This document shows, piece by piece, positions 1 through 11,774 of a stretch of 64,000 bases of DNA. Origin of the DNA: Echinostoma caproni (lineage: Eukaryota > Platyhelminthes > Trematoda > Plagiorchiida > Echinostomatidae); the NCBI GenBank assembly GCA_900618425.1, contig UZAN01040128.1:8782-72781 (forward strand), given 5' to 3'. Positions within the stretch are counted from its first letter, which is position 1. Each line of letters begins with the position of its first letter. The notes under the pieces are model-generated. The model was not told where the DNA came from. It searched no databases and was given only the letters and a program-made list of their open reading frames with translations. Made by a program: the position numbers and the translations under genes.

Positions 1-1141
1 TTTTATTACTTGGAATAATTACCCATTTTTAATCTGCTTTACATCGCTGCGTTCATCCCTTTCACTTTTTCTTTAACAGCCTTGAGGCAATATGTGAATG
101 GTTCCGCCTGAAACTATATCGATTACTATGGTTATTTGGATACGCCCCGGAACTGAAGGAGATACAGAAACTCTTTTCCGCCCCACCTGGTTCTCCCAAA
201 AGTTTAAATATCGCTGTGTAATATGACGGAAGCGTTCATATCCAATCCGCTAGCGTGATTAGATCTGAAAATCACGCACAAATCTAACTTGCCTTTCAGT
301 TGAAATGGCCTTACGCCATTCTCAGCTCACAATTCAGGAGAATGCGATGCAGTTATTTCTCGCGCCAATTCTGTTTCTGTTTGCAATTCAGATTATGAAT
401 GTCCCTTTACATCTCCTTCGTTTTATTTACCGTTTTATCTTTTCCGCATTGTTTGTACGTTAGCGTACTTTGTCCAGTCTTTTATACATCTAGAGGTGTT
501 CAGATGCCTCTCGCACCCTTTGTTATTTGCCAACCATTGTTTTGGTGAGCAAACTATGCCACTTGGGTTTTTAGATCCCCGTTCCATATTTTCACACTGT
601 AGATAGAACCTGTTCTTTCATATAAATGAAGTCTTCGAGGATTGTGTTTTCTTTGGTATTGTTATAACATATGACTATGGTTTAATCGTATTTCACAGTT
701 CAGCACTGAGAAGAATTGTGCGATTCTTTCTGTAAGTCCATGATCTTGCTTCATTCATCTATCTGCAGGCAACCCAAGGGCATAATCAAATAGTCTCTAG
801 TCGATCATAATTCGTTCACCTGTCCAACTCTAGAGGACCGGTGCAGGATAACTGTAGACGGAACTGCGTTAAGAAACAATCCGAAGCTATTATGTTTGCA
901 GTGCATTTGGCCGATTTCTGATTGATCCTGTTGTCACTATTGCATGAGGTGTGGTCTACAGCTTGCGTGGAGATTGTAAACACACTTACTTTCCGAGAGA
1001 AACTTGAAGAGAGAGCATAACAGTTTTTTCGTAGGTTTACAGAGGGGAATACCGACTGATCGTGTACAACTACTGTGCCCGTAAACTGATCCTGGTCAAC
1101 GGTAGCCACATGAGCAGTTCGGTCCCCGGAAAAGCGGGCAC

Positions 1142-1213
1142 ACACCGCGCGGGTTAGACAATCCCGCCAGGATCAGAACCTGAAATCCTCTGGTTCGTAG
1201 TCGGATACGCCCA
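1142..1213 (-). repeat. tRNA-like (Arg-type) sequence, degraded
   Basis: On the minus strand there is a D-arm-like ctagtggtgcaatgg, a loop ctacgaa (anticodon ACG) and a T-arm cagg-ttctgat-cctg with a perfect 4-bp stem. The anticodon stem is mispaired and the T loop deviates, so this is a tRNA pseudogene or SINE head rather than a working tRNA. Confidence 0.4.
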
Positions 1214-4200
1214 TTGCACCACTAGGTCACAGAACCCCCTTGAACAAACTCATAATACTGTTCGTTCTAATTTCTTTTTGCATGCATTTGACGGTTGACT
1301 GTGTTCACAATAAAAGGTTACAAATATGAAACACTCAATTTCAAGGTACCAATATTTAGTAGATCCAGTATATGCAGCCATGAACGATGCACCTACGTGC
1401 GCTGGCTTTGGTTGCTGTCTTTTGGCTGCCCATTTGGATAAGAGCAAAATGAATGAAAATCAATGTTTTGTTACCACTTGAGTGTTTTACTCGTTTTCCC
1501 GTATTGGGGCTAATGGTTGTTCATACCCTCATGGGTACATTTGTAACGTAATTTAAATTATTACGGCCATAATTGAAATCCACTTGGTTTTACTATATGG
1601 GATTAAGTTGTTTCAGCATCAAACCAAATTTCATCAAACTGAGGGTTGTGGTTATCTGTATATTACAGACGAACCAGGGGGTATAAAAAGCATTTCAAGC
1701 ACGAATTTTAGTACGTTGGTGCAGCACATACACACTGTCAATAGTAACTCGTGTTTTCTTCGGAATGGTTAATGCCGTCATAGATGTCAACAGTTGTTGG
1801 CTTAAAACCTTCATTCTAAGCCAACTACGAAGAGGCATAAGAACCATACACACAACTTCCTGATTGTGGCAGTGATCACCGGTTCAATTGGGCATTGAAG
1901 TTTACGGGTCATCCTGGATGTTTGACCCCGTCCAAAAGGCGTGCTGAACTGGCCTCTAATGGATTGCAGTTTTCACAAACCGTCCCGCTGCCGGTCAAAA
2001 TTTGGCTAGTCAAAGGTCCTGGCTGTGAATTCTCATTAAAATTCATCTGCATTTGTCTGGGCAACCTAGCCCACCATAGGCTTTTTCGATGTTATAAAGT
2101 TTTTTTACCTTGATTTTTTCGGCTCTCAATCTGGACACAAACGTGCAAAATATGATAACAATAATGTTAGTTCATTCACGGTGTGATTCAAATCAGTACC
2201 TTTCCATATTGAACCGCGCGTAAAGTCCCGGATCGAGCGCAATAAAAACCAAGTCCGTCTTGGGATACATTGCTATTTAGACCAACTAATTAATGACATG
2301 GTAAAATTTATACAAACCTTGTTCAGTGAATCACCTGGGTTACGACAGTGGTAAAGATATTTCCAAAAATAGGTACGTCAAGGGCGAATAGGACAGCGCT
2401 CAACTGTATCAAAATGCTCCTTACACCCACGGTGCCTCAAAACGGGACAACTCACCGTCGTGAAAAACAGAGAAATGAACAGACCCAAACAACATTATTC
2501 TCGTCATGAAGCTCTGAAAGGCTGAACCAGCCACACGGGAGAGATAGGTGCACACAACTCGTTCCCTCATCAAGCAGTGACAGACGTGTGCATGGGGATG
2601 CGCAAATACATGACTCCCGAGGAACAATCAGAACAGGTCATATGTGTATTTAGATTAATATGTAGATCCATACAGGACAAGCAAGGACAGAATCCAGATG
2701 GGTCGATCAATACAAAGGGGCGGTGCAGGTGACAAGTGAGCTTGTGCGTTTGAAGCCATACTAAGTGGGGCAGTGTGTGTTTGCGTGGTTGGACAGAGAG
2801 AATTAGCTTGTTTGTGTCAAAAGGAATGTCAACCGGAGCAAAACGTGATATTCAGAATAAACAATAGAACAGAGGAATAATAAAATGATACTGAATAACA
2901 AAATCATCAGTATGTTCATGTATGTACGTAGTGTTCTGAAATGATCATTTTGCTAGTGTCAAGAAGACTATTTTTGTCAGTGGTCTTCGTCAAGAGAACT
3001 TCAGTGTAAGTTTATGGCGTAATTAAATTCTGTAAGCCTAGATAGTATTCCACTAATGGTGATCTTTTAGTATGGAAGTTTTCGTTGCATCGTGAACTGA
3101 TAGACATGGGAAAAAGAAAAGTTACCATCCAGCTATAATGTGTAAATGCTGAATCTGGAGAGTGGATCATCAGAAAGAATGGCTCGTTAATGTGCAACGG
3201 TGATTTTCCGACGATCAACTGACATTTAAGAGGCTGAAACATTATGTGAAACCCAGTATCATGTTCGAGGAAGCGAGAACAGTTTTAGCGTTATGCAAAA
3301 AATGTTGCCAAACCAGGTGATCCCCAATAGGATGAATTTAACGATATTTTGAAAGTGTCGTGTTGTGTGCCGTCAAGTCGATGGTTTCGCAATGACTTCA
3401 TCACTTGAACCATTACTAGTGGACGTTTTTATGATCAAGTTGAAAAAACATGAGCTATGCGATAAGATCTCTAAACTGAATACATATTGTCACCACTTTG
3501 ATGCTATCTTAGCTGTGAACCGTAAATCGACAAAGAACGTTTTTTTTTGAATGAATTCAATGAGGTGAATAGCTATGATTTACGCCGGAGGTCTACCAAA
3601 ACGGATGTAGTCCTTTTTCGATGCATTACTTTTACGCTATAAAGATGCAGCGCTTGACAGAAGACAAAATGGATTGGAGTGAAACATAAACTTCACCAGT
3701 ACGATACCGATAAGCCGGAGCCCAGTGCTCTGTCAAGCTCATCGAGTAAGAATGAGTTCTCCTGACGGAATATTGGGAGATGAAATATAGTATATAGAAA
3801 GTTTGCTATGGAGGAACACTGACAAGTTACTCAGAGTATCTAAAACCAAATCCCCCAGAGGACCAGACCTCACATTGTCTCAAAAAGACGAGCATTGATC
3901 ACTCTACTTTGTTTAGGCCAGGATATCTTCAAATGAATACTCTACTTTAATATCAACAAAATTTGATATCGCGAAACCCTCAGTAGGCCTGTACCTCCGC
4001 GGCCGGTTACATTAGTCAAACCAGTCGGTAGTTGACTAAACGGACTCAACTATTCGACCTGGTTGAGTAAAGGATTTAAAAAGTCACGGTAGGTGAGACG
4101 TGTGGGACTTAAGCAATACGAACGTTTTGTACATGTTAAAAGATCAAGATAGGTTATCTTCAGAACTCCCAGCCAATTAGGACAAGTTATGCCATGCACA

Positions 4201-4928
4201 ACCAAATCGGTAGCTTTTTGGGGTCACTACTCCAAACGATGCCAATAGCGGTTTACCTGCACGATGGTCAATTGATACTACACAAGCAACTGTTAATCAG
4301 AACATCTGATCAAAACTGAATGGTCGAGTTACGTAATCAGTTTACTCAAGTAATTACAATTTGAACCCCAAGCCTAAGGTGAACAGTTGCTTTTCCATGA
4401 GTCGGAATCCGGATTGTACCAATTACATATTTCGTGTGCGGGCGAAATATTATTCCTGTTAGGGAGGGGTATGAACCCTGCATCAGATGACTACATGTCT
4501 GTGCTGAGATGAAATGGATTGCAGTGTTGATGAAGGCGGTGGGAATGTTATTGACCAGTTTGTGGTCAGGGTAAGTGGAGAGCTTGTACCAGTCGCTTTA
4601 GGGCACATTGTTCGGTGAGTAAAGGCGAATTATTATCGTTTCAGTGATAGTTATTGTGTGTGTGTGAGCGCACTGCCTTAGAGGAGTTTGGGGACACATG
4701 ACAGTTTAAACGCGGATTCTGGTTCAACTTGGTAATCTATAACATTTGAGAAACTATCGCTTTGATTTGCCAAACCATCAGGTTGAATTGAGAAAGAAAC
4801 GCTGTGGTTGGATCTGCTTCCGTTCAGCGCATCTCATTGGTCCATTGATCACACTTTTTTTATATCCTGATATACAACCTGTCTTCCCACGCTCTTTCTG
4901 TATTGAAATGAGGCAGACCTCGGTCTTT

Positions 4929-5080
4929 TCGAGCTCGCTGACGGACATCGATTGGGTAGGTACTTTAGCTGTAGCTCGCACGAAGCAGTGCGTGCTTGTT
5001 GAATCGGGTCCAGCTTAGCTGTCTCACGAAAATTGCACGGCTTCGCCAACCCACCTAATAGAGTCCGTCAGCGAGCTCGA
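4929..5080. repeat. 18-bp perfect inverted repeat with extended imperfect arms
   Basis: tcgagctcgctgacggac at 4929-4946 is inverted at 5063-5080. The pairing continues imperfectly inward (4951-4962 with 5049-5060). The inner loop has a further small hairpin at gcacgaagcagtgcgtgc. It is possibly a fold-back element; no coding sequence is evident. Confidence 0.6.
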
Positions 5081-6814
5081 CAAGATAGAATAGTGAGGTC
5101 TAGCAGGAACCCAACGAAGTAATGGGGTTTTCCGCTGTCACACGTCCCTGATTGGACCGGGTCTATCAAAACCAGTCCAGTCGGAGTGATCTAATTTCGT
5201 CGTGTGAACTTCAGACGAGAATGAACAAACCCGGTGATCATTGGCCTCGGTCGACCGAGTAAGGAAGCGAATTACGTCGAACTGGATCGATAAATCATTC
5301 AATATGCTCAAGCGTGAACGTAGGTATGATTCATTGCGTGAATGGGTTCTCAATACCCTAGTGAGTAAATTTCATTGATGCAAAGGTCCCCTCGAATAAC
5401 AATAATTTTCTTTGAGCCAAATGCAATTGCCTTTATATCTCTGGCATTGGTACAAGGATACAATGGAAGAATTAGCAGTTTTTCACTTGAATAACATAAT
5501 TAAATTTGAAATCATTCACTAGCTAACAGAAATTACATTTTTTCTCTGTAACTTCCGATTTGACTATTGTTTTTGTCCACAATGCCCATTGCAACAACCT
5601 GTCACATGAAGCTCCTCTGCTTGTTATTCAGCTTCGTCGCATGTTTTATAATCCTTGTTGCATCATTTATCATTCGCGTCACAACTTATTTACATCTGTG
5701 CAGTCTCTATAGTTCAATGGGTGGGACGTGTTGTGGTAAGAGTAACTCGCAGTTATCCATGATTCTATAAAGGATGATAACTTTGTACTGTGTGCTTCAA
5801 AAAATATTCAGTAGACGTAAGCACAGAATTCGACCCACTTTTCCTACTATTGGCCAGCGACTTTCTTCTACTTGAGGAACAGTTGCCTCGGTGATCTAAT
5901 CCTCTTTTGATCTATCAACTCAGATTTATCATAAGGACACAGCGTTTATTGGCACAGTTCAGACTGTTTACAGTGTGTTCGGAATGGAAGAGTTTGTGCG
6001 GTGATGATATTGTGCCAGTACTTGACTGGTTTTAGATACAGACATTAAGCCGGTCCCGAAAAGAGTTATCATATTCAAAGTCAAAGGTCGCTAACAGGTT
6101 TTAAAACATTGAGCCTAAAGTTGGAGGAATCACACTGCGTAATCTGCTTTGATGAAACTGTGGTAACAGTATTGTTCTAAGCGGACTGGAGCAGATGTTA
6201 CAACATTGAGTCACACTTGGCGACCTGCGTCGACAAGGACTGTTATTATAGGGCGACACACGCGAAGATAGAAGAAGCAAATGATACCAGACATGAAAAA
6301 GTCACTTTTGCGTTATCGTTAGCCCATGTTAGGGGATACTGGAGTCCGTAATTTAGACGCATTCAGGTAGGATGTTCATTCGAGGATTGATGTTCTTCGA
6401 CTTTGATATGATCTGTCTTCCAGGCCCACTTTGTGCCTGTATCTAAAACCAGTCAATTGTTGACACAATATCATCGCATAAACTTTTCCATTCCGAATTT
6501 CCCGGGTGGTGCATCGCTCCATAACTTATTCTGCCGTGGTGATTCTCTGCTATCGCTTAAGCAGCATGGGATTCATAGCCTATCCTCCTGTGCAGGCCCA
6601 GCAATCATACGATCGATCGGGTTCATTCATTGATCCGCCGGAGTGGTCGAGAGTGGTGGCAAGTTTCCGCGCGTACAGAGTCATGGCAATGGGAAGTGAA
6701 AATCCGTGTGATGATATACGCTATCCATGATAATTAAATTAAACTCACAACGATGGGTTGTGTAATAGTCTATGTATATGCAAAATGGAAAACGGTTTGA
6801 TCAGCTTCCCAATG

Positions 6815-6960
6815 TTCAAGTGGGTAGCACACTTGCCCTCTGTTCTTGTGGTCCCGGGTTCAATCCTCATTTGGGTGGGTGGATTCTCATTGTTCATGAA
6901 ATCTGATGATCCTGAAGCACACCGCATTTCCCATAATACCCACCTGCCGTACTAATAAAA
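6815..6960 (+). repeat. tRNA-derived SINE-like sequence
   Basis: A box-A-like segment (gtgggtagcacactt, near 6820) and a box-B match ggttcaatcc (6857-6866) are spaced as in a tRNA-type polymerase III promoter. The tail runs on to an A-rich end near 6960. It is similar in pattern to 38322-38400. No intact cloverleaf. Confidence 0.4.
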
Positions 6961-7263
6961 ATTATAGACGTTACCTTCAACTATCATCGCGTTAACCGGT
7001 CTTTGGAAAAACAGTATCCATGCAAAACTATGGATATTAAATAAGCATTCATCCTTAGTTCCGTTATTAACGCATCCATTTTGATGTGATTCGCTTCCTT
7101 ACTGAGTCAACCGAGGCCAGTTATTTCCGGGTTTGTTCATTCTCGTTCAAAGTTCAAGGACAAAAGCATAACGTACCCGGGAGGGGGGCACAAACAGTTA
7201 AACTCCACCCCACCAAAACTTTCATCGTGGCTCAGTAACTCACACAAAAAGTACTTTTGATTG

Positions 7264-7354
7264 TTTTAGAGTAGCAAGCTCGGATTAGCCCATTTGATTG
7301 TTTAGAGGCACCATGTCAGATCGAATGGGCTAACCCAAGCCTGCTTCTCTAAAA
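7264..7354 (-). ncRNA. Primary-microRNA-like hairpin (candidate)
   Basis: Two 35-base arms (7264-7298 and 7320-7354) flank a 21-base loop. Thirty positions pair by Watson-Crick. Read as minus-strand RNA, three of the other five are G-U pairs, leaving two mismatches; on the plus strand only one is G-U. The stem length suits an animal primary microRNA. A short inverted-repeat transposon would look the same. Confidence 0.35.
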
Positions 7355-7392
7355 CTGATTGAATCAATCGCACCAGATGTTGGCCGTCGACC

Positions 7393-7452
7393 GTGTAGCA
7401 GAGGGATGAGGGTTTGAAGTCTCAACCCGAACGTTCGCGGTTCGAGTCTTGA
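7393..7452 (+). repeat. Possible tRNA-like fragment
   Basis: gtgtagcagagggatgaggg is followed by gcggttcgagtc, a good box B, at 7437-7448. No stems could be confirmed. Confidence 0.25.
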
Positions 7453-10400
7453 CAAGGACACGAAAAGTACGCACTTTTGATGAGTCCCAAACAGGACGAA
7501 ATAGCTGTCTAGTGCTCTTTGTCAGTTATCACAAACATTTCCATCGCACAATTTTGATTGTCTATGGGGAAATTAGATCACTCCGACTGCACTGGGTTTT
7601 GGCAGGCCCGATTCAATCAGTGACGTGTGACGGCGGAAGAACACATCACTTGGTTGGGTTCCTGGTAGAATGTGATTGGTTGGATTCAATTGAAGTTACA
7701 ACGGATTCACCTGAAGTTGAAAAGTTATTTTTTTACAAGAGTGGACAGCATTCCTTCATCAGTTGAGATAGTTGCCTCGCAGTGCAGCCAATGTGCTTTG
7801 CATTACAAACATCCCTGAATTAGTATGTGATCATGGAAGTGGTCATTGTAGGCAGCTTATCTTTCTAACTGGTTCGGATAATACGCAGGCTTGTGAACGT
7901 GCAACATAGTCGAACTGCGTTGTAAGCCCACTTCACTGTACACGTCAAACATTTGATCAGGGGGCCAGAAATCGCATATTCTTTAAAAAGTAAACAAGTG
8001 AACGATTTCTTCTGAACCTCGTGAACTGTTCCGGATAGTGACCTCCCTTGAAATTTGTTATCGATAGACTGTTTAAATTAACCGTTTCTCTGAGAACGTC
8101 CATAATTTTGTCATTTCTTCGCCTGATTTGCTTTCGGAGCAGATGTTTGCGCATCCAAGCTTTCAGACTGAATAGATTAATCTTCTGTTTAATTGGAATG
8201 AAACTGTGAAAGTTTGTATACTGTCCCGTCCAATTTTGTTTTCTGTAAGTTGGACGTTCTAACTATCCATTATCTTTTCGGAGAAGCGCCACGTCTAAGA
8301 AAGTAATTTTTTTCGTTTGCTTCTGCTTCCACAGTAGACTGAACTGCTTCCAGTAGATTAGAATATGTAGTCCACGTATCGGCAGCACAAACTCATTTAC
8401 TCTGTTTCTTGTTACAACGTCCTATTTTCCAATCTAGCGAAAAATATATTCGCCTTGAGTAGGTCTAATGGGAACATGATTTTTACAGTCAGGATTATGA
8501 ATAATTGAAAACAATTGTTCGCCTTCGGACTTGTGTTCTAATGTTATGATCAGTTTATTCGGAATTCGATTACTACTTCAAAATGCTCCCTCCGCCCCAG
8601 TCACATAATGAATCATAAATTTTGTTACCACTCTGTCGTTGTATGGGTGGAAAAAAGACAAGGGTTATCAAAATAAGACTTATCATGGGGCATGAAAACC
8701 TTAACCAGAAGACTTGATCATGTATCTCGCATTAGGCATCCTGGATGGGGACATTGGGATCAGCGTAACCGATGATTAAGAACACTGAGTAACATGGCTG
8801 AGTGAAGCAAACAGTGGCGTTGGAGCACCTTCTCAATCTGCTAACAACCTTAGCCTGACACTCCGTTCAACAGCCCAATCTTCCTCCCACTCTTTCATCC
8901 AAAAGGACCATCAAAACCGCCGCACGATAGTGCGTCTTTACCGGTTGTAAAAAACATGGTATGTTATTGTGAGAGAGAATCAGAAAAGGTTAATGATCCC
9001 GGTCAGACAATAATAGCACAGAGGAGACTGAAGGCCGATAATTAAATCTAACTTGCCTTTCGGACGGACAGAAGTTGATTACGTTACCGGTGACACTACG
9101 AAATGCGTTGCATGGTTCATTTTAGGTCAGAGACGTTTGATTGCTTTATCCGGTTTTTTGTGCACACAAGGAGGTGATAATTTATTCGGCTGATGAATGC
9201 ATTCCAAAGTACTATATTATTAGTTTCATCATGGTACCCTTTCGTTACTTTTTTACTCAAATATGTTGATAAAAAATTGGGAATGAAATGCCCAAGGATA
9301 CATTTTCTCTCTCCCCATCTAGACCTATTTCATGAAATTCTCAGTCCTGCATTTGATTCGGCACTGGGTTGCACATGAATGCGTATTTTTCCTGCCTATA
9401 TTTGTTTTTCTCCCGACGCATTCGGTTCTACTATATCGCATAAATCAAACTGTTTCCTCAGGTTAGTTTGCATGCACAAATACCAAAGACAACATGTTTA
9501 CTCTTCTCGTTGTGTTTTTTATCCACAATAAATTGGGATGAATTCAATCCAATCAGTGGCATACGAGATAGCTAAGGAAACAGTGATATTAAGTTGTTTA
9601 CAGTGTGATGTAATTACTGGATGTACTGGATGTTGAAACTTTATAATGAACTGCCATCAATCACTACGGTAATATTTGTTATCCAGTATTCTGTTTGTGA
9701 ACGAAAATCAATGTGTCCCATTCGGTCCAATACTCATCGGTATAAGCATTGCTTTAAAATTTTGTGCCCAGATTAGATAACTTGATTTTTCACATGCTAT
9801 GGACACTTTTGCTTAATACTCTCATCTATTTTGTCCAATGTCCACGACAAACCGATTCTACTAATCTCAGCGCACCGATTTCAATTAAAATTGTCGTTCG
9901 CTCGAGTAGCTGTTTACCCAACCTGTAGCTTAGGGATAGGATTTTTGGTTCCTAATTGGAAGGTTTGCTGTTTAAGTCCCCGTGAATACAAAAAGAGAGT
10001 AACCAATTCATAGGAGCGCAAACAATGATAAAGCATCTGTCCAGTTCTATTGGTAAGCCTGTGGATATTCAGATTCATTGTGTTTGTGCTAATCGGGAAC
10101 ATACAGTTGTTGTAAAGAGTATATGTGAATCACAAGAACCGCTGTTCACAGTATAGTTGATCTCACTGGTTTTCACTGATTAAATGGTCATGGGATAAAC
10201 CGAACCCTCAGATTAGATCAAATTAGGGCAAAAATCTTCTATACAAGAGTTAATAACCTGGTTACAGAAATCAATACACACACATAGCGATACAGTTCTG
10301 TCTTAACATGATGAAATGATTATACAGGGCGTAGGGTGTATGCAGTTAAGTGTAAGTGCCGTTCATGTACACCGCGGTTGGTGTCCATGTCCAAGAGGTG

Positions 10401-10508
10401 AGTGGTAACTCGTTGTTTATATGTCCATCAGAGAAATTGCACAGATCAGATGCAAGCCAGTTTTCGTAAACCGCAAGAAGATTTGTTGAAATGCACAGGG
10501 CCTTGTGA

Positions 10509-10514
10509 TTTAAT
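10509..10514 (-). promoter_or_regulatory. Candidate poly(A) signal ATTAAA
   Basis: ATTAAA on the minus strand lies 127 nt beyond the stop codon of the receptor gene. It is the first canonical or common variant signal seen after the stop. This is sequence match only; the cleavage site is not visible. Confidence 0.45.
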
Positions 10515-10640
10515 TGACAATTTGTATTCTTAAAACCTGTTTTTGCTTCGTGATGTGATTTATCACATACTTTGTTCCTCCATTACACTTGTGCATACAG
10601 ATAAATATGATATATACACAGGTCGGAATAGTTCGTCAAG

Positions 10641-11774
10641 TTATCGAACAGAAAAGTAGCACACATCCTTGCTGAGTCCGGTTATGTTGTCTGCATTGGA
10701 AAAAACACGAAGTGGAGCAATCGGTGGTGGTGGTTTTTCAATTCCGTCTCCGCTACCTCCATCAACATCGCGAGTTGTCAGTTTTCTTGTGTCTGCATCC
10801 ACTGGTTTCTGACTTGATTGGGAATTGCTCAGATCATCATCTGCATCCAGACCGATGTAATCTGCCGCTTCACTGCTGTTTAATAATTTTGTTGGTGATC
10901 GGAAGTTTGTTGGGGGCTCCAGCAACGGTACAGTCAAACTTTCACTGGATCCTTGGTCAAAATTGTTTGTACCTGGCACATCGCTGAGGTGATTCGGTTC
11001 CACCGGAGAGAGAATAGTATACTGACCTCGCTGACTGGACTGCCGCTGCAAGGTCTTCTGGTTACATAATTCAGATTCAGCTGCATGAAGATATCCGGCC
11101 ACCTGATCATAGGTTTCTCGACTATTTAGTTGTTCACTCACATAGTCCATTCCGAGTGCTCGCTCATTTCCAAATTTGGTGGTCAAGTAGCTGGGAGGTG
11201 TGGTGAAATTTCGTTCAGTGGATGAGGAAGATCGAAAACTTGGTCTTGGACTGGTATCCGCGCGCCCGGGCCGACTGACTGCGGATACCAGAGAGCGTGC
11301 ACTGGTTGCATCGTAAGGGGATCCAGCACCACGCTGTGATGGTATTCTACTCATATATTCCGATGAGTTCATTGTCATTCCTGTACCCGGAATAGGTAAA
11401 TAATCCAACAGAGGTCTATTGACGAGTGGATTGTTTACTGCGTGACAGCCGGATTTCGTACGGGGACAGGTGAAGTGAAAGGTCTCGCTTGGCTCACTGG
11501 TTCCGCTGCCCCCATCACATCCACGACCTGATGAACTTTCCGCTAACGGAGATTCTTTGTGTCCGGTACTGTAAGCGATTGAGTCAATTCGTGTACCTGG
11601 TTGAGTTGACGAACCAAGTGTCATTCCTAGTGGATACGGGGATCCGTATACGGTCATTTGAGCACTGTTTACTCCAACACCGGAGCTGCTGCTGTTTGAT
11701 TGACTCAGTGAATGTTGGTCAGTATAAGACACGGTGCCTTTGGTCAATTCATTTGTATGCAGTCCTACCACGTA
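10641..11774 (-). CDS. Exon 6: long cytoplasmic signalling tail and stop codon
   Basis: The acceptor tttgtccaccctcag precedes 11774. The exon is phase 0 and runs 377 codons to TAA at 10641. It is low in complexity (Ser, Pro, Gly, Thr) with no globular domain that I recognise, but it is rich in short motifs. LDYLPI (Tyr526) fits the ITIM consensus, and YDQV (Tyr623), YTIL (Tyr653) and YIGL (Tyr707) are Y-x-x-hydrophobic motifs usable for SH2 binding or endocytosis. PPPPIAPLR (749-757) contains a P-x-x-P-x-R SH3 ligand. The tail suggests phosphotyrosine and SH3 signalling or sorting. It is much longer than the cytoplasmic part expected of EVA-1 proteins. Confidence 0.87.
   Translation of the reverse strand, partial: YVVGLHTNELTKGTVSYTDQHSLSQSNSSSSGVGVNSAQMTVYGSPYPLGMTLGSSTQPGTRIDSIAYSTGHKESPLAESSSGRGCDGGSGTSEPSETFHFTCPRTKSGCHAVNNPLVNRPLLDYLPIPGTGMTMNSSEYMSRIPSQRGAGSPYDATSARSLVSAVSRPGRADTSPRPSFRSSSSTERNFTTPPSYLTTKFGNERALGMDYVSEQLNSRETYDQVAGYLHAAESELCNQKTLQRQSSQRGQYTILSPVEPNHLSDVPGTNNFDQGSSESLTVPLLEPPTNFRSPTKLLNSSEAADYIGLDADDDLSNSQSSQKPVDADTRKLTTRDVDGGSGDGIEKPPPPIAPLRVFSNADNITGLSKDVCYFSVR

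Larger units (their letters stand above)
1..10508. other. Downstream flank without recognised genes
   Basis: Beyond the receptor's 3' end. Only repeat-like pieces (1.14, 4.93, 6.8 and 7.4 kb) and the hairpin at 7.26 kb stand out. The 18-base phrase aaatctaacttgcctttc occurs at both about 282 and 9045, suggesting a dispersed repeat. All open frames are short. Confidence 0.6.

Noticed and set aside
1142..1213. Functional tRNA-Arg
   Set aside because: The anticodon stem has two mismatches and the T loop is non-standard.
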